A stretch of 64,000 nt of DNA, from contig UCJD01000009.1 of the NCBI GenBank assembly GCA_900472605.1, positions 41,883 to 105,882 on the forward strand. Direction: 5' to 3'. Shown here in pieces: positions 55,053 to 64,000 of the stretch. Both the position numbers and the translations under genes were made by a program. The notes beneath the pieces were generated by a model. That model had not been told where the DNA came from and made no database searches. It worked only from the letters and a program-made list of their open reading frames with translations. The stretch comes from Hyphomicrobiales bacterium (lineage in GTDB: Bacteria; Pseudomonadota; Alphaproteobacteria; Rhizobiales; Rhizobiaceae). Positions within the stretch are counted from its first letter, which is position 1, and every line of letters starts with the position of its first letter.

Positions 55053-56495
55053 CTACTGTTGACGCTTGTGTCCCGAAACCTCGGCGCCGGCATCGTCAGG
55101 CAATTGCAGAAACCGCAGCGACGACACGACGCCGATCGCGCCGATGACGACGAAAGCCCAGCGAAAATCGACAAGTCCGGGATCGCCGAGCCCGCGAACG
55201 GCCGCCGACACATTGAGAACGGCAGCCGCAATCGCGACACCCAGCAGCATGGAGACCTGCTGCAGCATGCTCGACAGGGTCGAGGCCGAGCTTCTCTGCG
55301 CGCTGGTGATATCCGCGAAGGCAATCGTATTCAGCGCGGTAAACTGCATGGAGCGCGACAGACCGGTCATGAACAGCAGGGCGTAGATCACCACGCGCGG
55401 CGTCTCCGGCACGAGAAAGCCGCAAGCGGCAATCGACAGCGCCGCGATCAGCCCGTTGAAAAAGAGTACAGTCCTGAAGCCGAAGCGCGCAAGCAACGGC
55501 GTCGTCACCGTCTTCATGCTCAGATTGCCGAGGAAATAGACCAGCAGATAGATGCCCGCCTCGATCGAGCTCAGCCCGAAGCCGAGCTGGAACAGCAGGG
55601 GCAGCAGAAACGGCGGTGCATTGATGGCCGTGCGGCTTGCCGTTCCGGCCGACAGCGTGGCGATGGCGAAGGTCTGCACCTTGAACGACGACAGATCGAG
55701 CAGCGGATTTTCGACCCGCATGAAATGCCGGTACGCCATGAAAGACAGCACGATACCGGCAACCAGCATGGCGCCCACAGGCGCAAGGCCGCCATGCCAT
55801 TTCGCTGACAGCTCGAGTGCCGCCAGAAGAAGCGTCAGCCCGGCGCCGCTGAGGATAAAGCCGCGAACGTCAAGCCTTCCGGCATCCTCCTCCCGCTGCT
55901 CCGGCACGAAACGCCAGACGAGCACCATGCCGAGTATGCCGATCGGCAGGTTGATCAGGAAGTTCCAGTGCCAACTTGCATAGGTGGTGATGACACTACC
56001 CAGGAGCGGCCCGATGACGGGCGCCGTCAGCGCCGGCCATGTGATCAGCGCGATGGCCTGCACCAGTTCGGATTTGCGTGCGTTCTTCAACACGATGATC
56101 CGCCCCACCGGCGTCATCAGCGCGCTGCCGGCGCCCTGGACCGCACGCGCAAGCACGAATTCGGTGAGACCATCGGAAAGGCCGCAAAGCAGCGATGCGG
56201 CCGTGAACACGCCGATCGAAGCCATGAAGACGCGCCGTGCGCCATAGCGATCACCAAGCCATCCTGAGAGCGGAATGAATGCCGCCATGGTCAGCATGTA
56301 GACGGTGATGCCGATGCTCATCGATATCGTGGGGACACCGAAGCTCGCCGCCATCTGCGGCAGCGAGGTGGTGACGATCGTGCCGTCAAGGATCTGCATG
56401 AAGAAGGATACGGCGACGACAAGCGCCACTATTTTCGAACGGCGCGCGCTGCCCGCGTCACCATCCGCCTCGACCGTCTCAACTGCTGTCATCAA
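55053..56495 (-). CDS. MFS multidrug exporter, DHA2 (EmrB/QacA) family
   Basis: 480 aa, about 14 TM helices. Motif D1 (LDGTIVTTSLPQMAASFGV), motif A (GWLGDRYGARRVFMASI) and motif C (ALTAPVIGPLLGSVITTYASWHWNFLINLPIG) are in place, which is diagnostic of DHA2 drug:proton antiporters. It is an inner-membrane exporter; the substrate cannot be read. No membrane-fusion partner gene is adjacent. Its upstream gap (56496-56665) shows nothing special. Confidence 0.92.
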   Translation of the reverse strand: MMTAVETVEADGDAGSARRSKIVALVVAVSFFMQILDGTIVTTSLPQMAASFGVPTISMSIGITVYMLTMAAFIPLSGWLGDRYGARRVFMASIGVFTAASLLCGLSDGLTEFVLARAVQGAGSALMTPVGRIIVLKNARKSELVQAIALITWPALTAPVIGPLLGSVITTYASWHWNFLINLPIGILGMVLVWRFVPEQREEDAGRLDVRGFILSGAGLTLLLAALELSAKWHGGLAPVGAMLVAGIVLSFMAYRHFMRVENPLLDLSSFKVQTFAIATLSAGTASRTAINAPPFLLPLLFQLGFGLSSIEAGIYLLVYFLGNLSMKTVTTPLLARFGFRTVLFFNGLIAALSIAACGFLVPETPRVVIYALLFMTGLSRSMQFTALNTIAFADITSAQRSSASTLSSMLQQVSMLLGVAIAAAVLNVSAAVRGLGDPGLVDFRWAFVVIGAIGVVSSLRFLQLPDDAGAEVSGHKRQQ

Positions 56496-56665
56496 TCTGC
56501 CAATGTGAAATCTGGATCAAACGGCCGGCAACAGCACATGCAGCGTGGGGCGTCGGTCGAACCCGACCGTAAATAGGCCCATCATGGCGAGCGGAAAAGG
56601 GAAAAACGACCAGCACGGGCAATTTCCATCAGCCGGCGCTCGCGACATCAATCACATTTGCGGCA

Positions 56666-57820
56666 TCAGCCGAGGATGTTGGCGATCGCCCGCATGAACA
56701 CGCCCGCCCCGATCGGGATCAACGCCTCGGGGAAATCATAGTCAGGATTGTGCAATTGCGGATGCGTTTCGCCGGACCCGAGGAAGAACATGGCTGACGG
56801 CGCAACGGATCGAAACAGCCCGAAATCCTCCGAGCCCTTCATCGGCAGCAAGCGGCTGTCGCTCTGGTGGCTGACGCCCTCGTCATCCAGCGCCTGCCGC
56901 AGCGCATCGACTGCCTCCGGCGAATTGAAGCACTGATGAAACACATCCTCATAGCTGATCTCGATCTCAAGCCCTGCGGTATCCGCCTCACTCTGCACCA
57001 GCATCTCGGCGCGCTGCACCAACCCCGCCATCCGTTCGTCGGTCAGCGTCCTGAGCGTCGCCCATATCTCGGCCCGGCCGGGGCTGATGCCGAAGGCTGG
57101 CTCGCCAAGCCTGGCGTGGGTGACGGTTACCAGCGCGAAATCGGGACCGACAGGCGCCACGCTTCCAAGCGCGGTCAACCCGCCGAGCAGGTTGGCGAGC
57201 GCGAATGTCGGCGCCACGCCATCCTCCGGGCAGGAAGCATGGGAGGTCTTGCCGTTGAGAACGATCTTCATCCCGCGCGACGCGCAGTTGACGGGACCTT
57301 CCCGCAGCAGCACATGTCCCAGGGGCACGCCCGGAAGATTGTGCAACGAGAGCGCCATATCGGGCTTCAGCGTCGCGAACTCGGGATCGGCGAGCACGGC
57401 TGCCGCACCGGCGCCATTCTCCTCGGACGGCTGGAACAGCAATATCACACGCCCCTTGTTCGGCCGCTTCTGCCCGAGCGCCGTCGCAACTGCCATCAGG
57501 ATCGACATATGGCCGTCGTGACCGCAAAGATGGCCCTTGCCCGGGATGGTCGAACGGTAATCCTCGTTGGAAATCTCCTCGATCGGCAATCCATCGAGCT
57601 CGCAGCGAATGAGCACCGTCGGCCCCGGAATGGCCCCGTCATAGACCGCCGCGACGCCATGGCCGCCAAGGTTCGACACGATCCGATCGGGCTTTGCCAG
57701 AAGCAAGGCTTCCTGCACCCGACGCGCGGTTTCGACTTCTTCGCCCGACACCTCGGGATAGCGGTGAAGCTCGCGGCGAAAGGCGGTGATGTTGGAAAGC
57801 TCTTCCTGTGTCAGAAACAT
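56666..57820 (-). CDS. M20-family amidohydrolase (hippurate hydrolase-like)
   Basis: About 384 aa from the ATG at 57820, which has AGGA 8 nt upstream. Peptidase M20D/carboxypeptidase features: ITAFRRELHRYPEVSGEE, GKGHLCGHDGHMSILMAVA (metal-binding Cys/His/Asp), FQPSEENGAGA (catalytic Glu pair) and MKGSEDFGLF (metal Glu/Asp), with GSGETHPQLHNPDYDF near the end. It hydrolyses N-acyl amino acids or similar amides. It is divergent from an IclR regulator that probably controls it. Confidence 0.92.
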   Translation of the reverse strand: MFLTQEELSNITAFRRELHRYPEVSGEEVETARRVQEALLLAKPDRIVSNLGGHGVAAVYDGAIPGPTVLIRCELDGLPIEEISNEDYRSTIPGKGHLCGHDGHMSILMAVATALGQKRPNKGRVILLFQPSEENGAGAAAVLADPEFATLKPDMALSLHNLPGVPLGHVLLREGPVNCASRGMKIVLNGKTSHASCPEDGVAPTFALANLLGGLTALGSVAPVGPDFALVTVTHARLGEPAFGISPGRAEIWATLRTLTDERMAGLVQRAEMLVQSEADTAGLEIEISYEDVFHQCFNSPEAVDALRQALDDEGVSHQSDSRLLPMKGSEDFGLFRSVAPSAMFFLGSGETHPQLHNPDYDFPEALIPIGAGVFMRAIANILG

Positions 57821-57955
57821 CGGCGTCATCCTGAAAATCAGCTGCATGCTATGTGCGCCGACCAAGGGTAGCAAGCGGCTTCGTGAAACGGGAAAGTCGC
57901 GCCCCGCTGCCGCGAACGAATCCGAACTTTCCCTTTTCGGCTCGCAGCTATTTGT

Positions 57956-57971
57956 ATATGTAAACGCATAT
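57956..57971. promoter_or_regulatory. Possible IclR operator
   Basis: Inverted repeat ATATG-TAAACG-CATAT in the 166-bp divergent gap, 5-20 bp before the IclR ribosome-binding site. This is a suitable place for autoregulation and for control of the amidohydrolase gene. Confidence 0.4.
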
Positions 57972-57986
57972 TCACAGGAGAACAGC

Positions 57987-58772
57987 ATGGACGCGGACGA
58001 AGCCGACCGGTACCGGGCGCCTGCCTTGGACAAGGGGCTTGATATCCTCGAGCTTCTGGCGAGCGTCGAGGAGGGGCTGACCCAGGCGGAAATCGCCAAG
58101 CGCCTCGACCGCAGTCCCAACGAATTCTACCGCATGCTCGACCGGCTCGTGCGCCGCGGATACGTCACCAAGCTCGAGGGCGATCGGTTCACGCTGACGC
58201 TCAAGCTGTTCGGCCTCTCCCAGCTGCATGCCCCTGCCCGCCGCCTTGCCTCCTTCGCCATGCCGCTGATGCGCGACCTCGCGCAGCGCACCCGCCAGGC
58301 GAACCATCTCGTGGTCTTCGACCGCGGATCGGCCGTCGTCATAGCCCAGCACGAAGCGCCGAATTACTGGGGCATTTCGATCCGCGTCGGCTCGCATATG
58401 AGCCTGCTCGAAACAGGCTCCGGCCACGTGCTGCTGGCCTTCCGCACCGATGAGGAACGCGAGATGATGATCGCGGAGCATGCCCGCGACCCCAAGACCA
58501 AACGGCCTGGACCGGAGTTCTATGAGCGCCTGAGCGACATCCGAAAGCGTGGCTACGAGATGATGCCGAGCGCCCAGACCGCTGGCGTCCACAACCTCTC
58601 CGCCCCGATCCTCGGCCCCGACGGCCGCGTGATCGCCGCCCTCACCTGTCCCTATATCGGCCTGGTCAACGCTCCCGACGCGCCCGATATCGATGGGACG
58701 ATCGTCATGCTGCAGCAGGCAGCGCGCGACCTGTCGCTGCTCGCCGGATCGGATGTGAAGATCACGGGCTGA
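57987..58772 (+). CDS. IclR-family transcriptional regulator
   Basis: 261 aa. The N-terminal winged HTH ([48 protein letters not shown]) and the C-terminal IclR ligand domain (residues 90-260: [52 protein letters not shown]) are complete. AGGAG lies 6 nt before the ATG at 57987. It is divergent from the M20 amidohydrolase gene; the ligand is probably a substrate or product of that enzyme (inference). Its stop overlaps the glpK stop convergently by 11 bases. Confidence 0.93.
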   Translation: MDADEADRYRAPALDKGLDILELLASVEEGLTQAEIAKRLDRSPNEFYRMLDRLVRRGYVTKLEGDRFTLTLKLFGLSQLHAPARRLASFAMPLMRDLAQRTRQANHLVVFDRGSAVVIAQHEAPNYWGISIRVGSHMSLLETGSGHVLLAFRTDEEREMMIAEHARDPKTKRPGPEFYERLSDIRKRGYEMMPSAQTAGVHNLSAPILGPDGRVIAALTCPYIGLVNAPDAPDIDGTIVMLQQAARDLSLLAGSDVKITG

Positions 58773-60264
58773 GCGGGCGGGAAAGCGTGCGCGACACGGC
58801 ATCGCGCCATCCTGATATCTTCGCCTGTCTTTCTGCATCCGGCATCGTTGGCAGGAACTGTCGGTCGCTGCGCCATGCTTTCGCGAAGGCGGCGCGCTGC
58901 GGCCAGACACCGGCGCGGGAACCGGCAAGCCATGCCGCGCCGAGAGCCGTCGTCTCCTGCGCTGCGGCGCGATCGACCGGATTGGCGACGATGTCGGCAA
59001 GGCGCTGCATGGTCCAGTCGGAGCTTGCCATGCCGCCATCGACCCTGAGCACCGTCCTGAACCGGTGCTCGCCCCAATCCTTGCGCATGGCGACAAGCAG
59101 GTCCAGCGTCTGATAGGCAACCGCCTCGAGCGCCGCATGCGCCAGCTCCGCCGGCCCGCTGTTGCGCGTCAATCCAAAGATCGCGCCGCGCGCCTGCGGG
59201 TCCCAATAAGGCGCGCCGAGACCGGTGAAGGCAGGCACCATGTAGACCCGCTGCCCCTCGTCGGCCGCAACAGCCAACGCCTCGCTCTCGGAGGCGCGCG
59301 AAATGAGACCGAGTCCATCGCGCAGCCATTGCACGGCGGCACCCGCGATGAAGATTGACCCTTCGAGCGCATAGGTCGTTTCGCCCTCCAGCCGATAGGC
59401 GATCGTCGTCAGCATCCGGTTCGATGAGGCGACACGATCCCGGCCGGTGTTGAGCAAGGCGAAGCAACCCGTCCCGTAGGTCGATTTCATCATGCCCGGA
59501 TCGAAACAGGCATTGCCGATCGTCGCCGCTTGCTGGTCTCCGGCAATGCCGAGGATCGGGATTGCCGCTCCGAGGATCGACCTGTCCGTGACCCCGAAAT
59601 CGTCAGCGCAGTCCTTGACCTCTGGCAGCAGGGTTGGCGGTATCGCGAGCACGCCCAGCAGCTCATCGTCCCATGTCCCATCGGTGATGTTGTAAAGCAT
59701 GGTGCGGGAAGCGTTGGTTGCATCTGTGGCGTGAACGCGTCCGCCCGTCAGGTTGAAGATCAGCCAGCTGTCGATGGTGCCGAAGCAAACACCCCCCATG
59801 CGGGCGCGCTCCCGCAGCCCCTCGACATTGTCGAGCAGCCAGCGCAGCTTGGTGCCGGAAAAATAGGGATCGAGCAGCAGCCCCGTCTTGGCGCGCACCA
59901 GCTTCTCGTAGCCGTCGGCCTTCAGGCTGTCGCAGATCTCTGCGGTCCGCCTGTCCTGCCAGACGATCGCCCTGTGAAGCGGTCTGCCGGTCTTGCGATC
60001 CCACACAACGGTCGTTTCACGCTGATTGGTGATCCCGATCGCGGCGATGGCCGAAGCCGCGATACCCGCCTTGCCGATCGCCTGCCGCGTTGTTGCGACG
60101 ACGCTTTCCCATATCTCGCAAGCATCATGTTCGACCCATCCCGCTTGCGGGTAGTGCTGCCCGACGTCCATCTGCGACGAGGCGACCATCGTCATCCTGT
60201 TGTCGAAGATGATTGCCCGCGACGACGTTGTGCCCTGATCGATCGCCAGAATGAACCCACCCAT
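58762..60264 (-). CDS. glpK: Glycerol kinase
   Basis: 500 aa. FGGY-family: [21 protein letters not shown] at the start, [30 protein letters not shown] (glycerol-binding Arg-Glu region), [45 protein letters not shown] and [14 protein letters not shown], as in GlpK. It phosphorylates glycerol to sn-glycerol-3-phosphate. It lies downstream of the glycerol ABC genes on the same strand, 150 bp after the binding-protein gene. The ATG at 60264 is chosen because [11 protein letters not shown] is the family N-terminus. Confidence 0.95.
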   Translation of the reverse strand: MGGFILAIDQGTTSSRAIIFDNRMTMVASSQMDVGQHYPQAGWVEHDACEIWESVVATTRQAIGKAGIAASAIAAIGITNQRETTVVWDRKTGRPLHRAIVWQDRRTAEICDSLKADGYEKLVRAKTGLLLDPYFSGTKLRWLLDNVEGLRERARMGGVCFGTIDSWLIFNLTGGRVHATDATNASRTMLYNITDGTWDDELLGVLAIPPTLLPEVKDCADDFGVTDRSILGAAIPILGIAGDQQAATIGNACFDPGMMKSTYGTGCFALLNTGRDRVASSNRMLTTIAYRLEGETTYALEGSIFIAGAAVQWLRDGLGLISRASESEALAVAADEGQRVYMVPAFTGLGAPYWDPQARGAIFGLTRNSGPAELAHAALEAVAYQTLDLLVAMRKDWGEHRFRTVLRVDGGMASSDWTMQRLADIVANPVDRAAAQETTALGAAWLAGSRAGVWPQRAAFAKAWRSDRQFLPTMPDAERQAKISGWRDAVSRTLSRPLSP

Positions 60265-60414
60265 GATCTGTTCCGACTGAATAGGAATACCGTTCCCGCC
60301 GATCGAACGGCAGGTTGCCAACATGGATTTGAAAATGGAGAGAGCCGGCGGCAGCCTTCGCATGCCGCCGGCAAACAGATCGGCCGGGGCTGACACCCCG
60401 GCCGTGGCAGCCCG

Positions 60415-62139
<1,725 letters not shown>

Positions 62140-62215
62140 GATATCCTCCCAAGGTTTGCGATTGCAGTCTTAACGTCAGGCGGCCAGTACCCCCGGCCAT
62201 CTGTATCTCCCCGGA

Positions 62216-62497
62216 CTAGACGTAGCGGAACACGCCGATGGCGTAGACTACTGCAAGCCCGAGAGCCCACCACAGGTTGGGTCCGACAAGACCCAGCCAT
62301 GCGAGATGAATGAACGCTGCTCCCAGCAGCGATATGAAGAGACGGTCTCCCCGTGTCGTCTCGAACCGCAGGACTCCCACCCGCGGCGACCCGCCGGGCG
62401 AAAGATATTCCCAGACGCTCATGCTGATCAAAAGCACGAGGATCGTCAGGAAGAATAAGGCCGTCGGCAGCGTCCACGCCATCCAGGAAAAGTTCAT
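62216..62497 (-). CDS. glpU: Small DUF2160 membrane protein (GlpU-like)
   Basis: 93 aa with three TM segments (WTLPTALFFLTILVLLISMS, LFISLLGAAFIHLAWLGLVG, WWALGLAVVYAIGVFRYV) and the conserved SVWEYLSPGGSPRVGVLRF of DUF2160. It sits between the permease genes and the binding-protein gene, the place of glpU in rhizobial glycerol ABC operons. Its exact role in transport is unknown. The ATG is at 62497, 17 bp after the permease stop. Confidence 0.88.
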   Translation of the reverse strand: MNFSWMAWTLPTALFFLTILVLLISMSVWEYLSPGGSPRVGVLRFETTRGDRLFISLLGAAFIHLAWLGLVGPNLWWALGLAVVYAIGVFRYV

Positions 62498-62514
62498 GTC
62501 GGGTCTCCTCCTTG

Positions 62515-63354
62515 TCAGACGCGGCCGAGGGCAAAGCCCTTGGCGATGTAGTTGCGGACGAAATAGATGACGAGTGCGCCGGGAATGATGGTCAGCACGC
62601 CGGCCGCCGCCAGCACGCCCCAGTCCATGCCCGAAGCGGACACCGTTCGCGTCATGATCGCCGAGATCGGCTTTGCCGCCGTCGTCGTCAGCGTGCGGGC
62701 GAGCAGCAGCTCGACCCACGAGAACATGAAGCAGAAGAACGCCGCCACCCCGATCCCCGATGCCACCAGCGGCATGAAGATGCGGACGAAGAAGCGCGGG
62801 AACGAGTAGCCGTCGATATAGGCCGTCTCGTCGATCTCCTTCGGCACGCCCGACATGAAGCCTTCGAGGATCCACACCGCCAACGGCACGTTGAACAGGC
62901 AGTGCGCCAGCGCCACCGCGATATGCGTGTCGATCAACCCGAAGGCCGAATAGAGCTGGAAGAACGGCAGCGCGAAGACGGCCGGCGGCGCCATGCGGTT
63001 GGTGAGCAGCCAGAAAAACAGGTGCTTGTCGCCAAGGAACCTATAGCGCGAGAAGGCGTAGGCCGCTGGAAGCGCCGCCAGTACCGAGATGACAGTGTTC
63101 ATCGCCACATAGGTGATCGAGTTGATGTAGCCGTTGTACCACGACGGATCGGTGAAGATGATCGTGTAGTTGCGAAGCGTCGGATGCTGCGGCCAGAGCG
63201 AGAAGGCGCCGGTGATCTCGGCGTTCTCCTTGAAGCTCATGTTGACCAGCCAGTAGATCGGCAAAAGCAGGAAGATGATATAGAGGGTCGGTACCACCCA
63301 GGAGAAGTTGCCCGCGGGCTTGTACTTGATGGTCTGAGCCATTGATTGCGCCAT
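62515..63354 (-). CDS. glpQ: Glycerol ABC transporter permease (GlpQ-like)
   Basis: 279 aa, six TM helices. The MalG/UgpE-type inner-membrane permease has the EAA loop FMSGVPKEIDETAYIDGYSFPRFFVRIFMPL facing the ATPase. The N-terminus (VVPTLYIIFLLLPIYWLVNMSFKENAEIT) is typical. GGAG lies 6 nt before the ATG. With the partial permease to the right and the binding protein to the left it forms the membrane channel of the glycerol importer. Confidence 0.92.
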   Translation of the reverse strand: MAQSMAQTIKYKPAGNFSWVVPTLYIIFLLLPIYWLVNMSFKENAEITGAFSLWPQHPTLRNYTIIFTDPSWYNGYINSITYVAMNTVISVLAALPAAYAFSRYRFLGDKHLFFWLLTNRMAPPAVFALPFFQLYSAFGLIDTHIAVALAHCLFNVPLAVWILEGFMSGVPKEIDETAYIDGYSFPRFFVRIFMPLVASGIGVAAFFCFMFSWVELLLARTLTTTAAKPISAIMTRTVSASGMDWGVLAAAGVLTIIPGALVIYFVRNYIAKGFALGRV

Positions 63355-63367
63355 GGTCGTCTCCTCC

Positions 63368-64000
63368 TTACGCGTTCTCGTCGCCGCTGGTCATCACGGT
63401 GTAGAAGATCCATGAAAGCAGCAGGATGATCAGGAAGTAGATGATCGACATCGCCGCCGCCGGCCCGAGGTCGAACTGCCCGACCGCCATCTTCACGAGG
63501 TCGATCGACAGGAACGTCGTCGAATTGCCCGGTCCGCCGCCGGTGACGACGAAGGGCTCGGTATAGATCATGAAACTGTCCATGAACCGCAGCAACACGG
63601 CGATCAGAAGCACCCGCTTCATCTTCGGCAGCTGGATATAGCGGAACACCGACCAGCGCGACGCGCCATCGATCTTCGCCGCCTGGTAATAGGCATCGGG
63701 GATCGACACGAGGCCGGCGTAGCAGAGCAGCACCACGAGGCTCGTCCAGTGCCAGACGTCCATGACGATGACGGTGATCCAGGCATCGACGGGATCGCGA
63801 ACGTAGTTGTAGTCGAGTCCGATCGCCTCCAGCGTATGGCCGAGCAGGCCTATATCGACGCGCCCGAACACCTGCCAGATGGTGCCGACCACGTTCCATG
63901 GAATGAGCAGCGGCAAAGCCATCAGCACGAGGCAAACGGGCACGCCGAGCCCCTTCTTCGGCATGTTGAGCGCGATGAAGATGCCGAGCGGAATCTCCAG
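63368..64000 (-). CDS. glpP: Glycerol ABC transporter permease (GlpP-like), 3' part
   Basis: The C-terminal 210 codons are in the window; the start lies beyond base 64000. EAA loop: SIPDAYYQAAKIDGASRWSVFRYIQLPKMKRV. At least four TM helices are visible (VCLVLMALPLLIPWNVVGTIW, WHWTSLVVLLCYAGLVSI, VLLIAVLLRFMDSFMIYTEP, MSIIYFLIILLLSWIFYTVM). It is a MalF/UgpA-type partner of the permease encoded 13 bp downstream. The ATPase genes glpS and glpT are expected to the right, outside the window. Confidence 0.9.
   Translation of the reverse strand: MEIPLGIFIALNMPKKGLGVPVCLVLMALPLLIPWNVVGTIWQVFGRVDIGLLGHTLEAIGLDYNYVRDPVDAWITVIVMDVWHWTSLVVLLCYAGLVSIPDAYYQAAKIDGASRWSVFRYIQLPKMKRVLLIAVLLRFMDSFMIYTEPFVVTGGGPGNSTTFLSIDLVKMAVGQFDLGPAAAMSIIYFLIILLLSWIFYTVMTSGDENA

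Overview
The window comes from the chromosome of an alphaproteobacterium of the Rhizobiales, most likely Rhizobium or a close relative. The flanking genes support this: an aerobic-type cobalamin cluster (cobN, cobW, cobP, cobQ), a RIME-like intergenic repeat, DUF1127-type small proteins, a VtlR/LsrB-like LysR regulator, and a GlpK plus GlpSTPQUV-type glycerol ABC operon. GC content is high throughout.

Left flank (1-8918): start of cobN, cobW, cobP, a possible leader ORF and a cobalamin riboswitch, all reading left; then a ClC chloride channel, cobQ, a small hypothetical gene, an entericidin-type lipoprotein, a LysR regulator and the 5' part of a divergent DUF1127-like gene.

The main discovery is a complete Tn7-like transposon of about 40.6 kb (8919-49536). 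Its termini are inverted (TGTCGAGACCA left, TGTCGCCACCA right as reverse complement) and lie directly between two copies of GGCTGC. It carries tnsA - small ORF - tnsB - tnsC - tniQ2 and then tniQ1 on the minus strand. tniQ1 sits next to the left end and tnsA lies inside, so the module reads outward. No CRISPR array or Cascade gene is visible.

The cargo has four parts. (a) 17.6-20.5 kb is a decayed zone with remnants of small genes and a response regulator. (b) 20.57-22.6 kb holds a ComEC-like metallo-beta-lactamase gene coupled to a 4-TM protein gene and a possibly truncated third gene. (c) 22.56-45.4 kb is a large cell-envelope locus: an autotransporter, a small protein, a winged-helix/TM/TPR protein, an SH3b Gly-rich exported protein, an outer-membrane barrel, a lipoprotein hydrolase, MoxR-DUF58-DUF4381-BatA-BatB/C-BatD, a formylglycine-generating enzyme, a periplasmic HAD phosphatase, a membrane protein and a Tat-exported arylsulfatase with the CTAGR site that the enzyme would modify. 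Copies of the operator-like palindrome TTGTTACNGTAACAA lie about 60-95 bp before the start codons of the transcription units of this locus, which suggests one regulon. (d) 45.5-49.5 kb carries ars and DUF1214 remnants, a small ORF, and an FtsH-like AAA protease divergent from an XRE regulator across a 12-bp-arm palindrome.

Right flank (49543-64000): a DUF1127-like small protein, a GlxA-type AraC regulator, a double-receiver response regulator whose first receiver has Asn in place of the phospho-acceptor Asp, a DUF3772/MscS channel, an MFS exporter, an M20 amidohydrolase divergent from an IclR regulator, and glpK with the glycerol ABC genes (glpV, glpU, glpQ and partial glpP).
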